Origin: JACDAV01 sp964626755 | Lineage (GTDB): Bacteria; Chloroflexota; Limnocylindria; Limnocylindrales; CSP1-4 | Direction: 5' to 3' | DNA length: 64,000 bases | Assembly: GCA_964626755.1 (NCBI GenBank) | Contig: CAZVGO010000038.1 | Coordinates: 1-64,000 of the forward strand | Part shown: piece after piece, positions 48,874 through 57,523 of the stretch | Layout of the letters: each line of letters begins with the position of its first letter | How positions within the stretch are numbered: the first letter of the stretch is position 1 | Notes under the pieces: model-generated | What the model saw: the letters and a program-made list of their open reading frames with translations, nothing else | Databases searched by the model: none | What the model was told of the DNA's origin: nothing | Position numbers and translations under genes: made by a program

Positions 48874-50937
48874 TTACCACTTGCCGCCGCGAGATCGGCC
48901 ACCGCCTCCTCCACCGAAGCTGCCGCCGAGGCTTCGTCCTCCGCCGCCGCCTCCGCGTCCTCCGCCGAAGCCGCCTCCTCCCCCGAATCCACCGCCGCCG
49001 AAGCCTCCGCCTCCGCGCCGGCCTCCGCCGGACAGGATCGATCCGATGATGCTCCCGATGATCGCACCGGTCATGTCGCTGCCCCAACCGGATCCGGTTC
49101 GGTAGGGCCGGCCGTCGATGACCACCGAACCGCCCCGACTCTCCGCCCGGGAGAAGTCCTCGGCCGCGAGGCGGTACGCGTCGTCGGCCAGCTGCGACGC
49201 GCGGAGTGCCTGCCCGGCGGCCCCCGACGGATCCGCCTCGAGCAGCGAGTGCGCGGCGTCGCGGCTTCGCTCGGCCTCCGCAAGGCGAGTCCGCGCGGCC
49301 CGGCCGACGGCCGCCCGATGGGCGCTGACGAAGTCCGTCGCGCGACTGAGGCTGATCTCGGCCGCCCGCAACGTCGCATCGGCCGACGCGCGCTCCTTCG
49401 CCTGCCGCTCCTCGCCCGCGCGGACCTCGGCGATCACCCGATCGGCTTCGCCCTCTGCCTGCTTCGCGAGCTGGTACGCGGCCACCAGGTCCCGGTCCGG
49501 GCTGGCCGCAAGCGCCTCGGCTTCCCCGAGCCGGGCAAGCGCGGCAGCCGCGATGCCTGCCAGGGCCGGATCGGCGCCCCGCTCGGCGGCTTCCCGCGCG
49601 GCCGCGACGTCCGCTCGCGCCGTGGCGAGCTGGCCGTCGAGCTGCTGCGTTGCCGCGAGCAGCGCCTCGGCCCCACGATTGATCGCGTCGAGCAGCGCCG
49701 CCGCCTGCGCGACCGTGTCCTGGGAGGCCTGCGCGGCCCGCGCCGCGGCGGCCCGGTCGGCGCGGTCCAGCGCGACCCGCCCCTCGCTGATCGCCTTCGA
49801 CGCGAGCGCGAGGCGCTTGCGGGCCTCGACGACGTTCCCGCTCAGCGGCCGGGCGGTGCCCGGCGACTGACGCTCGATCCCCGCCAGCGCCTCGGAGGCG
49901 ACCGGCAGCCGCCCCTGGACCGAGGCGACCTTCGCGTCCTGCTCGGTGAGCACCTCGGGTGCCCGGCGCTCCATGTCGCGGAGCTGCCGGAACCGCTCGG
50001 TCTGCTCCGCGAGCATCGCCTGCGCCCGGCCGGTGCGCTCGACGATCTCGGTGAGCATCTTCTCGCGCTCGGCGGGATCCTCGGGTTCGGCGTCGTCGAG
50101 CCGCTGCCGGACGCGGAACGCGGCCTGGAGCTCCGCCTTGGCGGTTTCGAGCGCGGCGCGGAACGCCTCCACCGCGTCGGAGCCGAACTGGGCCTCGGCG
50201 AACCCGAGCTCCTGCTCGTTCTGGCGGATGAGCTCGTCGGTCTCGATGAGGAGGGCATTTGCGTCGCGCGCCAGCCGGCCGGTTCGCTTGTCGCGTTCCT
50301 CGACCTCGAGCTGCGCCCCGCGCCGGCCCCGCCACCACTGGTACAGGAGGATCCCGCCCGCGCTGAGGAGGGCGATGGCGAGCAGGGTGCTCAGGATGCC
50401 GCTGCCGCCGGTCGACGGCTGCGGTGCCGGTCCCGGGGCCGCGCCGACGACCTCGCCAAGCGTTTGCGCCGCGGCCGCGATCGCCCCGCCCCAGTCCTCG
50501 GCCCGCAGGCTGTTCTCCATCGCGATGCCGACCCGGTCGATCTGCGAGTCGCTCAGCGCGAGCGCATCGGCGACCCAGACCGCGTAGTTGCGGTCCTGGA
50601 CCGCGAGCACGATCAGGGCATCGTTGCCACCGAGGCCGTTCGTGGCCGCGACCTCGTCGGCGTAGGCCGGAGCGCCGGTGTCACCGGTCGTTTCGACGAT
50701 CAGCGCGAACACTTGGGCCTCGCCGGTCTCGAGGAGCTCGGTGATCGCGGCTTCGGCGGTCTGATGGTCCTCGTTGGACATCACGCCGGCGAGATCGGTG
50801 ACCGGAGCTTCGAGCTGGGGCACGTCCTGCGCGGCAGCAAGCGCGGGCGCGCCGACGAGAGCGAGAGCGGCGAGCGCGACGAGGACGGCGCTCAGCCGGA
50901 GATGTCGAACCGACGCGCGTAGTGGGCCCATCGCCAC
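48874..50937 (-). CDS. TPM-domain membrane protein with coiled coils and Gly-rich tail
   Basis: This 687-aa protein starts with a signal (RLSAVLVALAALALVGAPALA) and a TPM domain (about 40-165; VTDLAGVMSNED, GGNDALIVLAVQDRNYAVWV). A helix (ILSTLLAIALLSAGGILLYQWW) crosses the membrane, followed by about 400 residues of Ala/Glu/Arg coiled coil. The end is a Gly-rich region (after GSDMTGAIIGSIIGSIL) like that of other TPM proteins. GTG at 50937 or ATG at 50931 starts it. Together with PspA it may guard membrane integrity; the TPM domain has been linked to photosystem repair or acid phosphatase activity in plants. Confidence 0.82.
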   Translation of the reverse strand: MAMGPLRASVRHLRLSAVLVALAALALVGAPALAAAQDVPQLEAPVTDLAGVMSNEDHQTAEAAITELLETGEAQVFALIVETTGDTGAPAYADEVAATNGLGGNDALIVLAVQDRNYAVWVADALALSDSQIDRVGIAMENSLRAEDWGGAIAAAAQTLGEVVGAAPGPAPQPSTGGSGILSTLLAIALLSAGGILLYQWWRGRRGAQLEVEERDKRTGRLARDANALLIETDELIRQNEQELGFAEAQFGSDAVEAFRAALETAKAELQAAFRVRQRLDDAEPEDPAEREKMLTEIVERTGRAQAMLAEQTERFRQLRDMERRAPEVLTEQDAKVASVQGRLPVASEALAGIERQSPGTARPLSGNVVEARKRLALASKAISEGRVALDRADRAAAARAAQASQDTVAQAAALLDAINRGAEALLAATQQLDGQLATARADVAAAREAAERGADPALAGIAAAALARLGEAEALAASPDRDLVAAYQLAKQAEGEADRVIAEVRAGEERQAKERASADATLRAAEISLSRATDFVSAHRAAVGRAARTRLAEAERSRDAAHSLLEADPSGAAGQALRASQLADDAYRLAAEDFSRAESRGGSVVIDGRPYRTGSGWGSDMTGAIIGSIIGSILSGGGRRGGGGFGGGGFGGGGGFGGGRGGGGGGRSLGGSFGGGGGGRSRGGKW

Positions 50938-51010
50938 CTACGGTAGATCGAAAGCGTTCCGCGTGCGTTGTGCCGTTCGGCACGTTCGTTGCAGACGTGC
51001 GGCCTGCGCC

Positions 51011-51916
51011 TCAGTTCGCGATCGACGCGTCTTCGAGGCCGAACCGCTCGAGGATCGCCAGGTACGTCCCGTCGCCGACCATCGCCTGGAAGGCAGCTTC
51101 CACGGCAGCGCGCAGCGCCGAATGATCCTTCGGGACGCCGATCCCGTTGCGGGTCGGCGGCAGCTCGGTCGCGAGCTCGAACTCGCTCGGCCGGTCGACG
51201 GCGATGAAGTCGCTGCCGATGTAGCCGTGGGCCGTGCCCTCGTCGAGGGCAGCGATCGCGTCGGCGTCGTCGTCGAACTGGCGGAGGTCGACGTCCGGGC
51301 GTCCGGCCGCGGCACAGTCACGGTTGATGCCGGCGCCGCTGTGGTCGCCCTGGCCGACGACGAGGTCCACGTGCGTCGAGCCGGTCTGGACGGCGAGGAC
51401 CCGCCCGCAGAGGTCGGTCAGGACGCGGATGCCCGCGGGATTGCCGGCCTGGACGACGACGTGCTGGCTGCCCTGGGTGTACGGGAGCATGTCGATCCGC
51501 TCGAGCCGGGTCTGCGTGATGTGCTGGGACGAGATGCTGATGTCGCAGAGGCCGGTCGCGACGGCGTCGATGAGCTCCTCGAACGGGGTCTCCCGGATCT
51601 GCGGTTCCAGGTTGAGGCGCCGGGCGATCTCCACGGCGATCTCGATGTTGACGCCGGCCGGCTCGCCGTTCGTGTCCCGGAAGCCCATCCGACCGGGCCG
51701 CAGGTTGGCGCAGTAGGTGAATCGGCCCCCGGTGACGAGCTCGGCATCGAGGGCCGCGGGCGCGGCCGTGGCCGCGGCCGGGGTGGCCGAGGCCAATAGA
51801 GTCGCTTCCGCGGTCGGCGTCGGGGTAGGGGAGGGATTGGGCGCGGTTCCGCCGCAGCCGCCAGCGAGGAGCGCCAGCAGCAGGACGGCGGAACGCGAAT
51901 GCCCTCGGAGGCGCAT
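51011..51916 (-). CDS. Family 3 solute-binding lipoprotein
   Basis: This 301-aa protein has a lipoprotein signal (SAVLLLALLAGGC), a Pro/Thr/Ala spacer, and a periplasmic-binding fold: FTYCANLRPGRMGFRDTNGEPAGVNIEIA, RRLNLEPQIRETPFEELIDAVATG and TQGSQHVVV. It resembles SBP_bac_3 receptors for amino acids. The ATG shares one base with the dodecin stop. No permease or ATPase gene is nearby, so it may serve an orphan transporter. A longer open frame upstream has no homology. Confidence 0.85.
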   Translation of the reverse strand: MRLRGHSRSAVLLLALLAGGCGGTAPNPSPTPTPTAEATLLASATPAAATAAPAALDAELVTGGRFTYCANLRPGRMGFRDTNGEPAGVNIEIAVEIARRLNLEPQIRETPFEELIDAVATGLCDISISSQHITQTRLERIDMLPYTQGSQHVVVQAGNPAGIRVLTDLCGRVLAVQTGSTHVDLVVGQGDHSGAGINRDCAAAGRPDVDLRQFDDDADAIAALDEGTAHGYIGSDFIAVDRPSEFELATELPPTRNGIGVPKDHSALRAAVEAAFQAMVGDGTYLAILERFGLEDASIAN

Positions 51917-52119
51917 CAGTCGTCGAGGACGAACGTCACCATGAGGTTGACCTGGTACTGGGTGACCTTGTCGTCCTTGATGTCGACCCGTTGCTCCTTG
52001 ACCCAGGCGCTCCGGACGTTCCGCAGCGTCTTCGTCGCCCGATTGATCCCCTGGGTGATCGCGTCGTCGAAGCTCTTCGGCGAGGTGGAGCTGATCTCGG
52101 TCACTCGTGCGACAGCCAT
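51916..52119 (-). CDS. Dodecin
   Basis: The 67-aa protein matches dodecin along its length: VARVTEISSTSPKSFDDAITQGINR, then TLRNVRSAWVKEQRVDIKD and YQVNLMVTFVLDD. Dodecamers store flavin or CoA, with the Trp in SAWVKEQ stacking on the flavin. GGGAGG lies before the ATG at 52119. It is followed by the solute-binding gene with a one-base overlap. Confidence 0.93.
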   Translation of the reverse strand: MAVARVTEISSTSPKSFDDAITQGINRATKTLRNVRSAWVKEQRVDIKDDKVTQYQVNLMVTFVLDD

Positions 52120-52288
52120 CGGTGGTCCTCCCTTTGTTCGCGGCATCGGTAAGCGGTGCCGATACGCTACCAGCGGAAGCGGGTCTGGTGGAACGGGTGA
52201 CGGGGCGGGTAAGCAACTACCGACGGCGGGATCGCGTCTGGGCGGCATCGGCGGCGGTCAAACCGTCGAACCCACCCAGGAGCCTGCC

Positions 52289-53065
52289 ATGGACTCGACG
52301 ACCATCACCCTCACCCTCCCGAGCGCCCGAACTCGGTCCCTCCTCACCGGCCTGGCCATCGGCGCCCTCGTAACCGCCGTGCTAGTTTCGGGCATGGCCC
52401 CCCGCTCAGCGCTCGCCGTCGATCCCGCCGCTCCGAAGGAGCACACGATCAGCGTCAGCGGCACCGGGCGCGTCCTGACGACCCCGGATGTCGCCGAGCT
52501 CCGCCTCGGCGTCGCCGTCACGAAGCCCACGGTCAAGGAAGCCCGGAACCTCGCGGCGACCCAGATGACCCGGGTGATCGCCGCCCTGAAGAAGCTCGGG
52601 ATCGCCGACAAGGACCTCCAGACGACCGGGCTCTCCCTCCAGCCGCAGTACACGTATCCCTCGAACGGTGGCACGCCGCGCCTGACCGGCTACACGCTCT
52701 CGAACGCCGTGTCGGTGACTCTGCGGGACCTGGAGAAGCTGGGCTCTGCCATCGACGATGGGTTGGCCGCCGGCGCCACGACGTTGGACGGCGTGTACTT
52801 CCGGGTCGATGACTCGGCGGGGGCCGAGAAGCAGGCTCGGGAGGCCGCCATGGCGGCTGCCAAGGCCAAGGCGCAGACTCTCGCCGACGCAGCCGGTGTC
52901 ACGATCACGGGCGTCGCGTCGATTTCTGAGATCGCGGCGCCGCTTCCCCAGCCGATGTACTACGAAGGCGCTCGACTCCAGGCCGCCGTGGACGCGGGCA
53001 CGCCGATCCACGTCGGCACGAACGAGGTCGTCGTGACGGTCACGGTGGAGTACCTCATCGGCTGA
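52289..53065 (+). CDS. SIMPL (DUF541) domain exported protein
   Basis: This 258-aa protein has a signal (LLTGLAIGALVTAVLVSGM) and a SIMPL domain: HTISVSGTGRVLTTPDVAELRLGV, GLSLQPQYTYP, YTLSNAVSVTLRDLEKLG and VEYLIG at the end. The helix REAAMAAAKAKAQTLADAAGV is the usual middle part. AGGAG stands 7 bases before ATG 52289. SIMPL proteins form envelope assemblies with unknown purpose. Confidence 0.88.
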   Translation: MDSTTITLTLPSARTRSLLTGLAIGALVTAVLVSGMAPRSALAVDPAAPKEHTISVSGTGRVLTTPDVAELRLGVAVTKPTVKEARNLAATQMTRVIAALKKLGIADKDLQTTGLSLQPQYTYPSNGGTPRLTGYTLSNAVSVTLRDLEKLGSAIDDGLAAGATTLDGVYFRVDDSAGAEKQAREAAMAAAKAKAQTLADAAGVTITGVASISEIAAPLPQPMYYEGARLQAAVDAGTPIHVGTNEVVVTVTVEYLIG

Positions 53066-53154
53066 CCGGTAGTGCCTCCGGCGGCCGCGTGAGGTCTGCC
53101 TGAGCAGGTCGGTCGTACCGGTGGAGCTGATGCCCCAGGAGCAACCTGGATCGC

Positions 53155-54384
53155 TCAGGCAGGGACCACGAAGACGATCCAGTCCGGTGACTCATCCGGA
53201 AACTGATGATCCGGAGCCGAATCGGTGCGCTGCACGTAGGTGTATGGGTCGGACTGGGGGTTCGCATAGACGATCGATTGTGTAAATGTCGCGATCTTGA
53301 GCCGATGTGGCGAGCCGAGCGTCACGAGATCGAGTCTGATTGAGGCAAGGCTCCCAAGGACGGTTCCGAAGCCGGGGAACCGATCGTCAGACAGGGTCTG
53401 GCCTGTCGCAATCTCTGACACCGAGGCTGTCCATCGGTTATCAAAGTCATTCTGAAGCAGAACCTGATAGTCGGGCGTCTCGTCGCCGGTCGTCTCGACA
53501 AAGTACCCGTACACAATCTCCGTTCGGACCGGGTCCCACGAGGTTGGCGCATCGCCAGCTGTGTCGATCGAAACGACTAGGTTGCCAGCTTGATCCACCT
53601 TGACGACCGACGAGATGATGTCTTGGTAGGGCGGTCCATCCGCGACAGGCTCATCGTTCTCGTCAACCATGTCGCCCGTCTTGTCCGCGAGCGTCGTGAT
53701 CGGCGGGGTAGGTAGCGGTTTCGGGGTGACGCTGGCGTTTGGGGTCGCGGACGGGGCAGTCGCGGTCGGTTCCAGGCTCGATGGGGCGGCGATCGGGGTG
53801 GGTGACGCGATAACCGTCGCTGGCCGATAGGTCAGGACGAGCGTGATGGCCGTTGCCTTGTCGTTGCCCATGCGGAACGTGAGTCGATTGATGCCATCGG
53901 TCAGCGGGACCTGCATCGACCATTGACCGCCATAGGCCACAGTCCGCTGATCAAAACGAAAGGGAATGTCCCACACGACTTCCGATCCGGCGGGTGCGGT
54001 CCCGACGACGGCGATTGTGTCGGTCTCAATCGTAGAGCCCGTAGCCGGCGAGGTCACGCTGAAGGCGCCGGGAGCCGGGCTTCCGGTAGCGGTGGCTGCA
54101 CCGGGAACCGGGCCTCCGGGAGCGGTGGCTGCACCGGGCGGCGAGCGCGGCTGTAGCGACCCCAGAATGGCCAGCGTACCAATGACGGCCGCCGCGGCGA
54201 TCCATCGGTCCCGCTCCGTCAGCCGTCCGCGCCGATCGACGGCAGCGATGAGTTCGTAGGTCACGACAAGTAACGCACCCAGGAGCACGAGCGGGAAGAG
54301 CAGCACCACAGCGACGATGAGCAGAAGGCGCGAAGCCAACCCCTTCGCCCAAGTACGACTCACCCAACGGGCCACTCGTCGCAA
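53155..54384 (-). CDS. Membrane-anchored protein with Big-like domain and Thr/Pro linker
   Basis: This 409-aa protein has two N-terminal helices (LLLIVAVVLLFPLVLLGALLV, WIAAAAVIGTLAILGSL), a beta domain near 100-185 (FSVTSPATGSTIETDTIAVVG, GINRLTFRMGN) that looks like a bacterial Ig fold, a Ser/Thr/Pro linker and a second beta domain (from PPYQDIISSVVKVDQ). The TTG start at 54384 has GGAGGG 9-10 bases before it. The GC content is visibly lower than in flanking genes. No family was recognised, and a link with the restriction genes upstream is only positional. Confidence 0.6.
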   Translation of the reverse strand: MRRVARWVSRTWAKGLASRLLLIVAVVLLFPLVLLGALLVVTYELIAAVDRRGRLTERDRWIAAAAVIGTLAILGSLQPRSPPGAATAPGGPVPGAATATGSPAPGAFSVTSPATGSTIETDTIAVVGTAPAGSEVVWDIPFRFDQRTVAYGGQWSMQVPLTDGINRLTFRMGNDKATAITLVLTYRPATVIASPTPIAAPSSLEPTATAPSATPNASVTPKPLPTPPITTLADKTGDMVDENDEPVADGPPYQDIISSVVKVDQAGNLVVSIDTAGDAPTSWDPVRTEIVYGYFVETTGDETPDYQVLLQNDFDNRWTASVSEIATGQTLSDDRFPGFGTVLGSLASIRLDLVTLGSPHRLKIATFTQSIVYANPQSDPYTYVQRTDSAPDHQFPDESPDWIVFVVPA

Positions 54385-54454
54385 CGCGAAACCCTCCGTC
54401 AGCGGGACACGAGGGCGGCGGTCTCGACGCCCTTGCATTCGAGAAACGCGCCGA

Positions 54455-55441
54455 TCATGCCGACCTACGCACTTTCGTTGCGTTCCGCGCCTCGACGATC
54501 GTCGTCGAGGTGAGCAGCAGGTCGATGTCGATGACCATCGGCGCACTCGGCCACATTCCCGTTCCCGTTGGGACCCTGTGGTCCGGACGGATGGGTGGAC
54601 CGAGATGGAGCAGGTTAGCCGGCGCGTCCCAACGCAGGTCCGGGGCACCTGGGATATGACCGTGCGGCGTGTCGACGATCTCGTAGCTATCGACGTGATG
54701 GATCGACTGCAGCCTGCCGTCGTAGCGGAAGCCCATGTAATTGGGCACGATTTTTCGGTACTTGCCCACCGTCGGGTAGTGGTAGAGACGGTGCTTCTCG
54801 ACCTCGTCGACCGCCGACAGGTCGGCTGGCCAGCCATCCCAGACCTTCCGCGTCAGCGCAACAACGTGGACTTCGTTGGTGTTGGTATCGCGCATGTCCG
54901 CGACTCCTCGAAGGTACGCGGTTAGTTCAGCCGCAAGATGCCGCTCCGCTGTTGGACCCTCGTGAGCGGCCGAACTCGCTAGAACGACCAGGTCCGACCA
55001 GCCGAGCACGGCGAGGGCGATCGGCGACGCTGGTGCCCAGGCGCCGAGGCGGTGGCGAACCACCTGCTCGGCTCCGTTCTGGGTCAGGACGACGAAGCGC
55101 TGCGCAGGCGCGCTGGTCTCGGCGAAGCGCTTCTCGTAGCGGACCAGCTGTGCCTCCAGCGGCGGATTCCAGCCACGCTTGGCTTCGACGATGACATGAA
55201 GCTCGCGCGCTGTGAGCTCGACATCGGTGTACCCGCCGTCGGCCCGATCGTGCTTCTGCAACTCGATGGCGGGCGGCTCGGCAAGGATGACGTCCGGCGC
55301 GATCCGCTCAAGGAATCCCCGCAGCAGCGCCGCATTGTGCGCGAGTCCCCATCCGAGCGCTGCGGTCATGTCGTTCTCGTCGCGACCGAGAAGGTCGAAG
55401 ATCGTCGGAATCGGGCGTTCGTGGACGATGAGCTCAGGCAC
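54455..55441 (-). CDS. PD-(D/E)XK nuclease-like protein of the restriction island
   Basis: This 328-aa protein has a clear nuclease core: GGYTDVELTARELHVIVEAKRGW, with Asp73 and Glu87-x-Lys89. Before it lies an all-helical region (LGRDENDMTAALGWGLAHNAALL), and after it helices and a C-terminal beta part with VDSYEIVDTPHGHIPGAP. GTG at 55441 is 6 bases after TATCGT and may be leaderless; GTG at 55483 is the longest option. It follows the Mod gene by 160 bases in the same direction. It may be an extra effector for the restriction system. The family is not known to me. Confidence 0.65.
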   Translation of the reverse strand: MPELIVHERPIPTIFDLLGRDENDMTAALGWGLAHNAALLRGFLERIAPDVILAEPPAIELQKHDRADGGYTDVELTARELHVIVEAKRGWNPPLEAQLVRYEKRFAETSAPAQRFVVLTQNGAEQVVRHRLGAWAPASPIALAVLGWSDLVVLASSAAHEGPTAERHLAAELTAYLRGVADMRDTNTNEVHVVALTRKVWDGWPADLSAVDEVEKHRLYHYPTVGKYRKIVPNYMGFRYDGRLQSIHHVDSYEIVDTPHGHIPGAPDLRWDAPANLLHLGPPIRPDHRVPTGTGMWPSAPMVIDIDLLLTSTTIVEARNATKVRRSA

Positions 55442-55603
55442 TTGCCGACGATACTCTCGCCCGGTCAAGGCCACTGGTCGCACACGCGAGAAAGTGGCGC
55501 TGATGCGCGAGAGTGAGAACCTCGACGCGCCTGGGGGCCGTTGTCGCCTTGAAGTCGAGGCCGCGGTCCGGCAGACATTTCGTAGCGACTCCCGTCGCCC
55601 GGT

Positions 55604-57523
55604 TCAATCGGCTCCGAGATCCTCGACGACGAGCACCTCTTCGCCCAGCATGTCCGTAATGCGGACCGCGGCGGGCCGCCCGCCGGGGGGAGCTTCGAGA
55701 TCGTATGTTCCTCCGACGACGTCCGATCGGGCCGCCGGGATGTCGATATGGTCGACGTCAAAGAACTCGCCGTCGTACGCCGCATCAATCGCCACCGAAT
55801 CGACCATCGAGCGCCAGTCCTCGACGCGCGGGGCGAGAACGCCCACCTGCCCCGCCAATCGCTCGAGGATCGACGGCGAGACGAAGTCAGCGACGTGGAT
55901 CCGGAGTCGCCCGTCCGTTCGCTCGAAGGTCACGCGCGCCGAGGCCGGGAGGTGCTCGAAGAACCGACCGTGCCGCTCGTCTGTTCGGAGATCGATCAGA
56001 CGGATCTTGTTGACGGGCCGGTGTCTGTTGTGGCGCTCGAGCCAGCCGACGGTCGTAAGCTCGCGCCCCAGCCCGACCACGACAACATCGCGCTCCTCGG
56101 TCTGGCGCGCCTCGAGCTCGTGGACGACCGCGTCGAGGTCCATCACCGACGCCGGATGGTCGAACGGCACGATGTAGACGAGCTCCCGGCCGAGCGTCCC
56201 GTGGAAGAATGTGTCGGCCCGCGTCCGTTGGACGCCGAGATGTTCCACCGCCAGCTCGACGGCCTCGTTGTGCTGGACCTGGAGGTCGTAGTCGTTCACG
56301 CGCCGAACTGTGAATGATGTCTGGGCCGGTCTCGGCGGCCGATCGTCGTCGCGATCGATCGCGAGCTGCTCGCTGACGGCTTCGACCTGCTCCCGGATAA
56401 CTTCCGCGAGGCGCTTCTCGGTCGTCTGAATCGAGCCTTTGTTGATGTCCGCCCCTATCCAGCGCCGCCCCAGCTTCTGGGCGACGGCGGCGGTCGTGCC
56501 CGACCCTATGAAACAGTCGAGCACCAAGCCACCTTCAGGAGCGAGAGCAGCAACCAGAAGGCTAAGGAGTGCCGGCGGTTTGGCGGTCGGGTACCCCGTG
56601 TAGTCGGCGTTGCCAGGAACGACGACGGATCGCTGAGCGATTTGAATCACGTCGTCGAAGCTTGCCTCGGTGTAATCCCGATATTGCGGTCGCCCCTCCT
56701 CGTCCCGCTGAATCGCGAGCCGATTGTTCGCCGCGTCCCAGACCCTCGTTGGCCGTCGTACCACTCTTTCGAGTTCGCGCTGGGGCTTCGTCCAGGGGTA
56801 CCTGCCTTGCCCATACCAGAGAAGCACGTCGTGATTGGACGCGAACCCGCGCACGTTCCCTTGGAAGTTGTCGGGGTAGTGCCAGACGAGCTCGTTGACG
56901 AACTGCTCAGATCCGAAGACCTCGTCCATTAGGAAGCGCAGCTGGTGGGTCCGGTGATAGTCCGTGTGGAGAACGATGTTCGAGTCGGCCTTGAGCAATT
57001 CCTTAATCAGCAGCAGACGCTCGTACATGAACTGGAGGTACGTGTCGTTCGCCCAAATGTCCGTGTACTGGATCTGTTCGCCTAGGGTGTACGTCTCTCC
57101 ATCGAGTCGAGCCGAACCTGACGCGCCGCGGAGCTGGACCCGCCGGACGTAGTCAGCGCCGGAATCGAATGGCGGGTCGATGTATATCAAATCCACCTTC
57201 CCGCGGAAGCCCGTGGCGAGCAGGTGAGCGAGAACCTCCTTGTTGTCGCCGTGGAACAGGAGCCCACCTCGATCGAATCGCTCCGGCCAGTCGCTCCAGT
57301 CGATCAGCTCATTGATAGTCTCCTCCGGCGTCTCCGGGGCGAACCGCTCGACGAGCTGCGACGGAAATGCTCGCACCTCCCGCAGGGGCCGCTTGCCGAC
57401 CCACGACAGCATCGGCCGCCCTTTTGCGCGGCCGATCTCTACGACCTCGGCCGCCGCTTGAGGTGCCCGCTCGCGCGTCGTTGGTACCGGTGCCCGACGG
57501 GGTCGGGAAGATCGGGATGTCAA
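55604..57523 (-). CDS. Type III-like DNA methyltransferase (Mod)
   Basis: The 639-aa enzyme has the beta-group order of amino-MTase motifs: catalytic DPPF (116-119, in VDLIYIDPPFDSG) before the SAM-binding CFIGSGTT (337-344). The target domain lies between them and reads LLFHGDNKEVLAHLL at its start, typical of Mod subunits. It should methylate adenine in an asymmetric site. The TTG start overlaps the Res stop by 4 bases and has GGAG 8 bases upstream. The C-terminal third (from about 420) carries a domain with DVVVVGLGRELTTVGWLERHN, unusual for Mod. Confidence 0.9.
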   Translation of the reverse strand: MTSRSSRPRRAPVPTTRERAPQAAAEVVEIGRAKGRPMLSWVGKRPLREVRAFPSQLVERFAPETPEETINELIDWSDWPERFDRGGLLFHGDNKEVLAHLLATGFRGKVDLIYIDPPFDSGADYVRRVQLRGASGSARLDGETYTLGEQIQYTDIWANDTYLQFMYERLLLIKELLKADSNIVLHTDYHRTHQLRFLMDEVFGSEQFVNELVWHYPDNFQGNVRGFASNHDVLLWYGQGRYPWTKPQRELERVVRRPTRVWDAANNRLAIQRDEEGRPQYRDYTEASFDDVIQIAQRSVVVPGNADYTGYPTAKPPALLSLLVAALAPEGGLVLDCFIGSGTTAAVAQKLGRRWIGADINKGSIQTTEKRLAEVIREQVEAVSEQLAIDRDDDRPPRPAQTSFTVRRVNDYDLQVQHNEAVELAVEHLGVQRTRADTFFHGTLGRELVYIVPFDHPASVMDLDAVVHELEARQTEERDVVVVGLGRELTTVGWLERHNRHRPVNKIRLIDLRTDERHGRFFEHLPASARVTFERTDGRLRIHVADFVSPSILERLAGQVGVLAPRVEDWRSMVDSVAIDAAYDGEFFDVDHIDIPAARSDVVGGTYDLEAPPGGRPAAVRITDMLGEEVLVVEDLGAD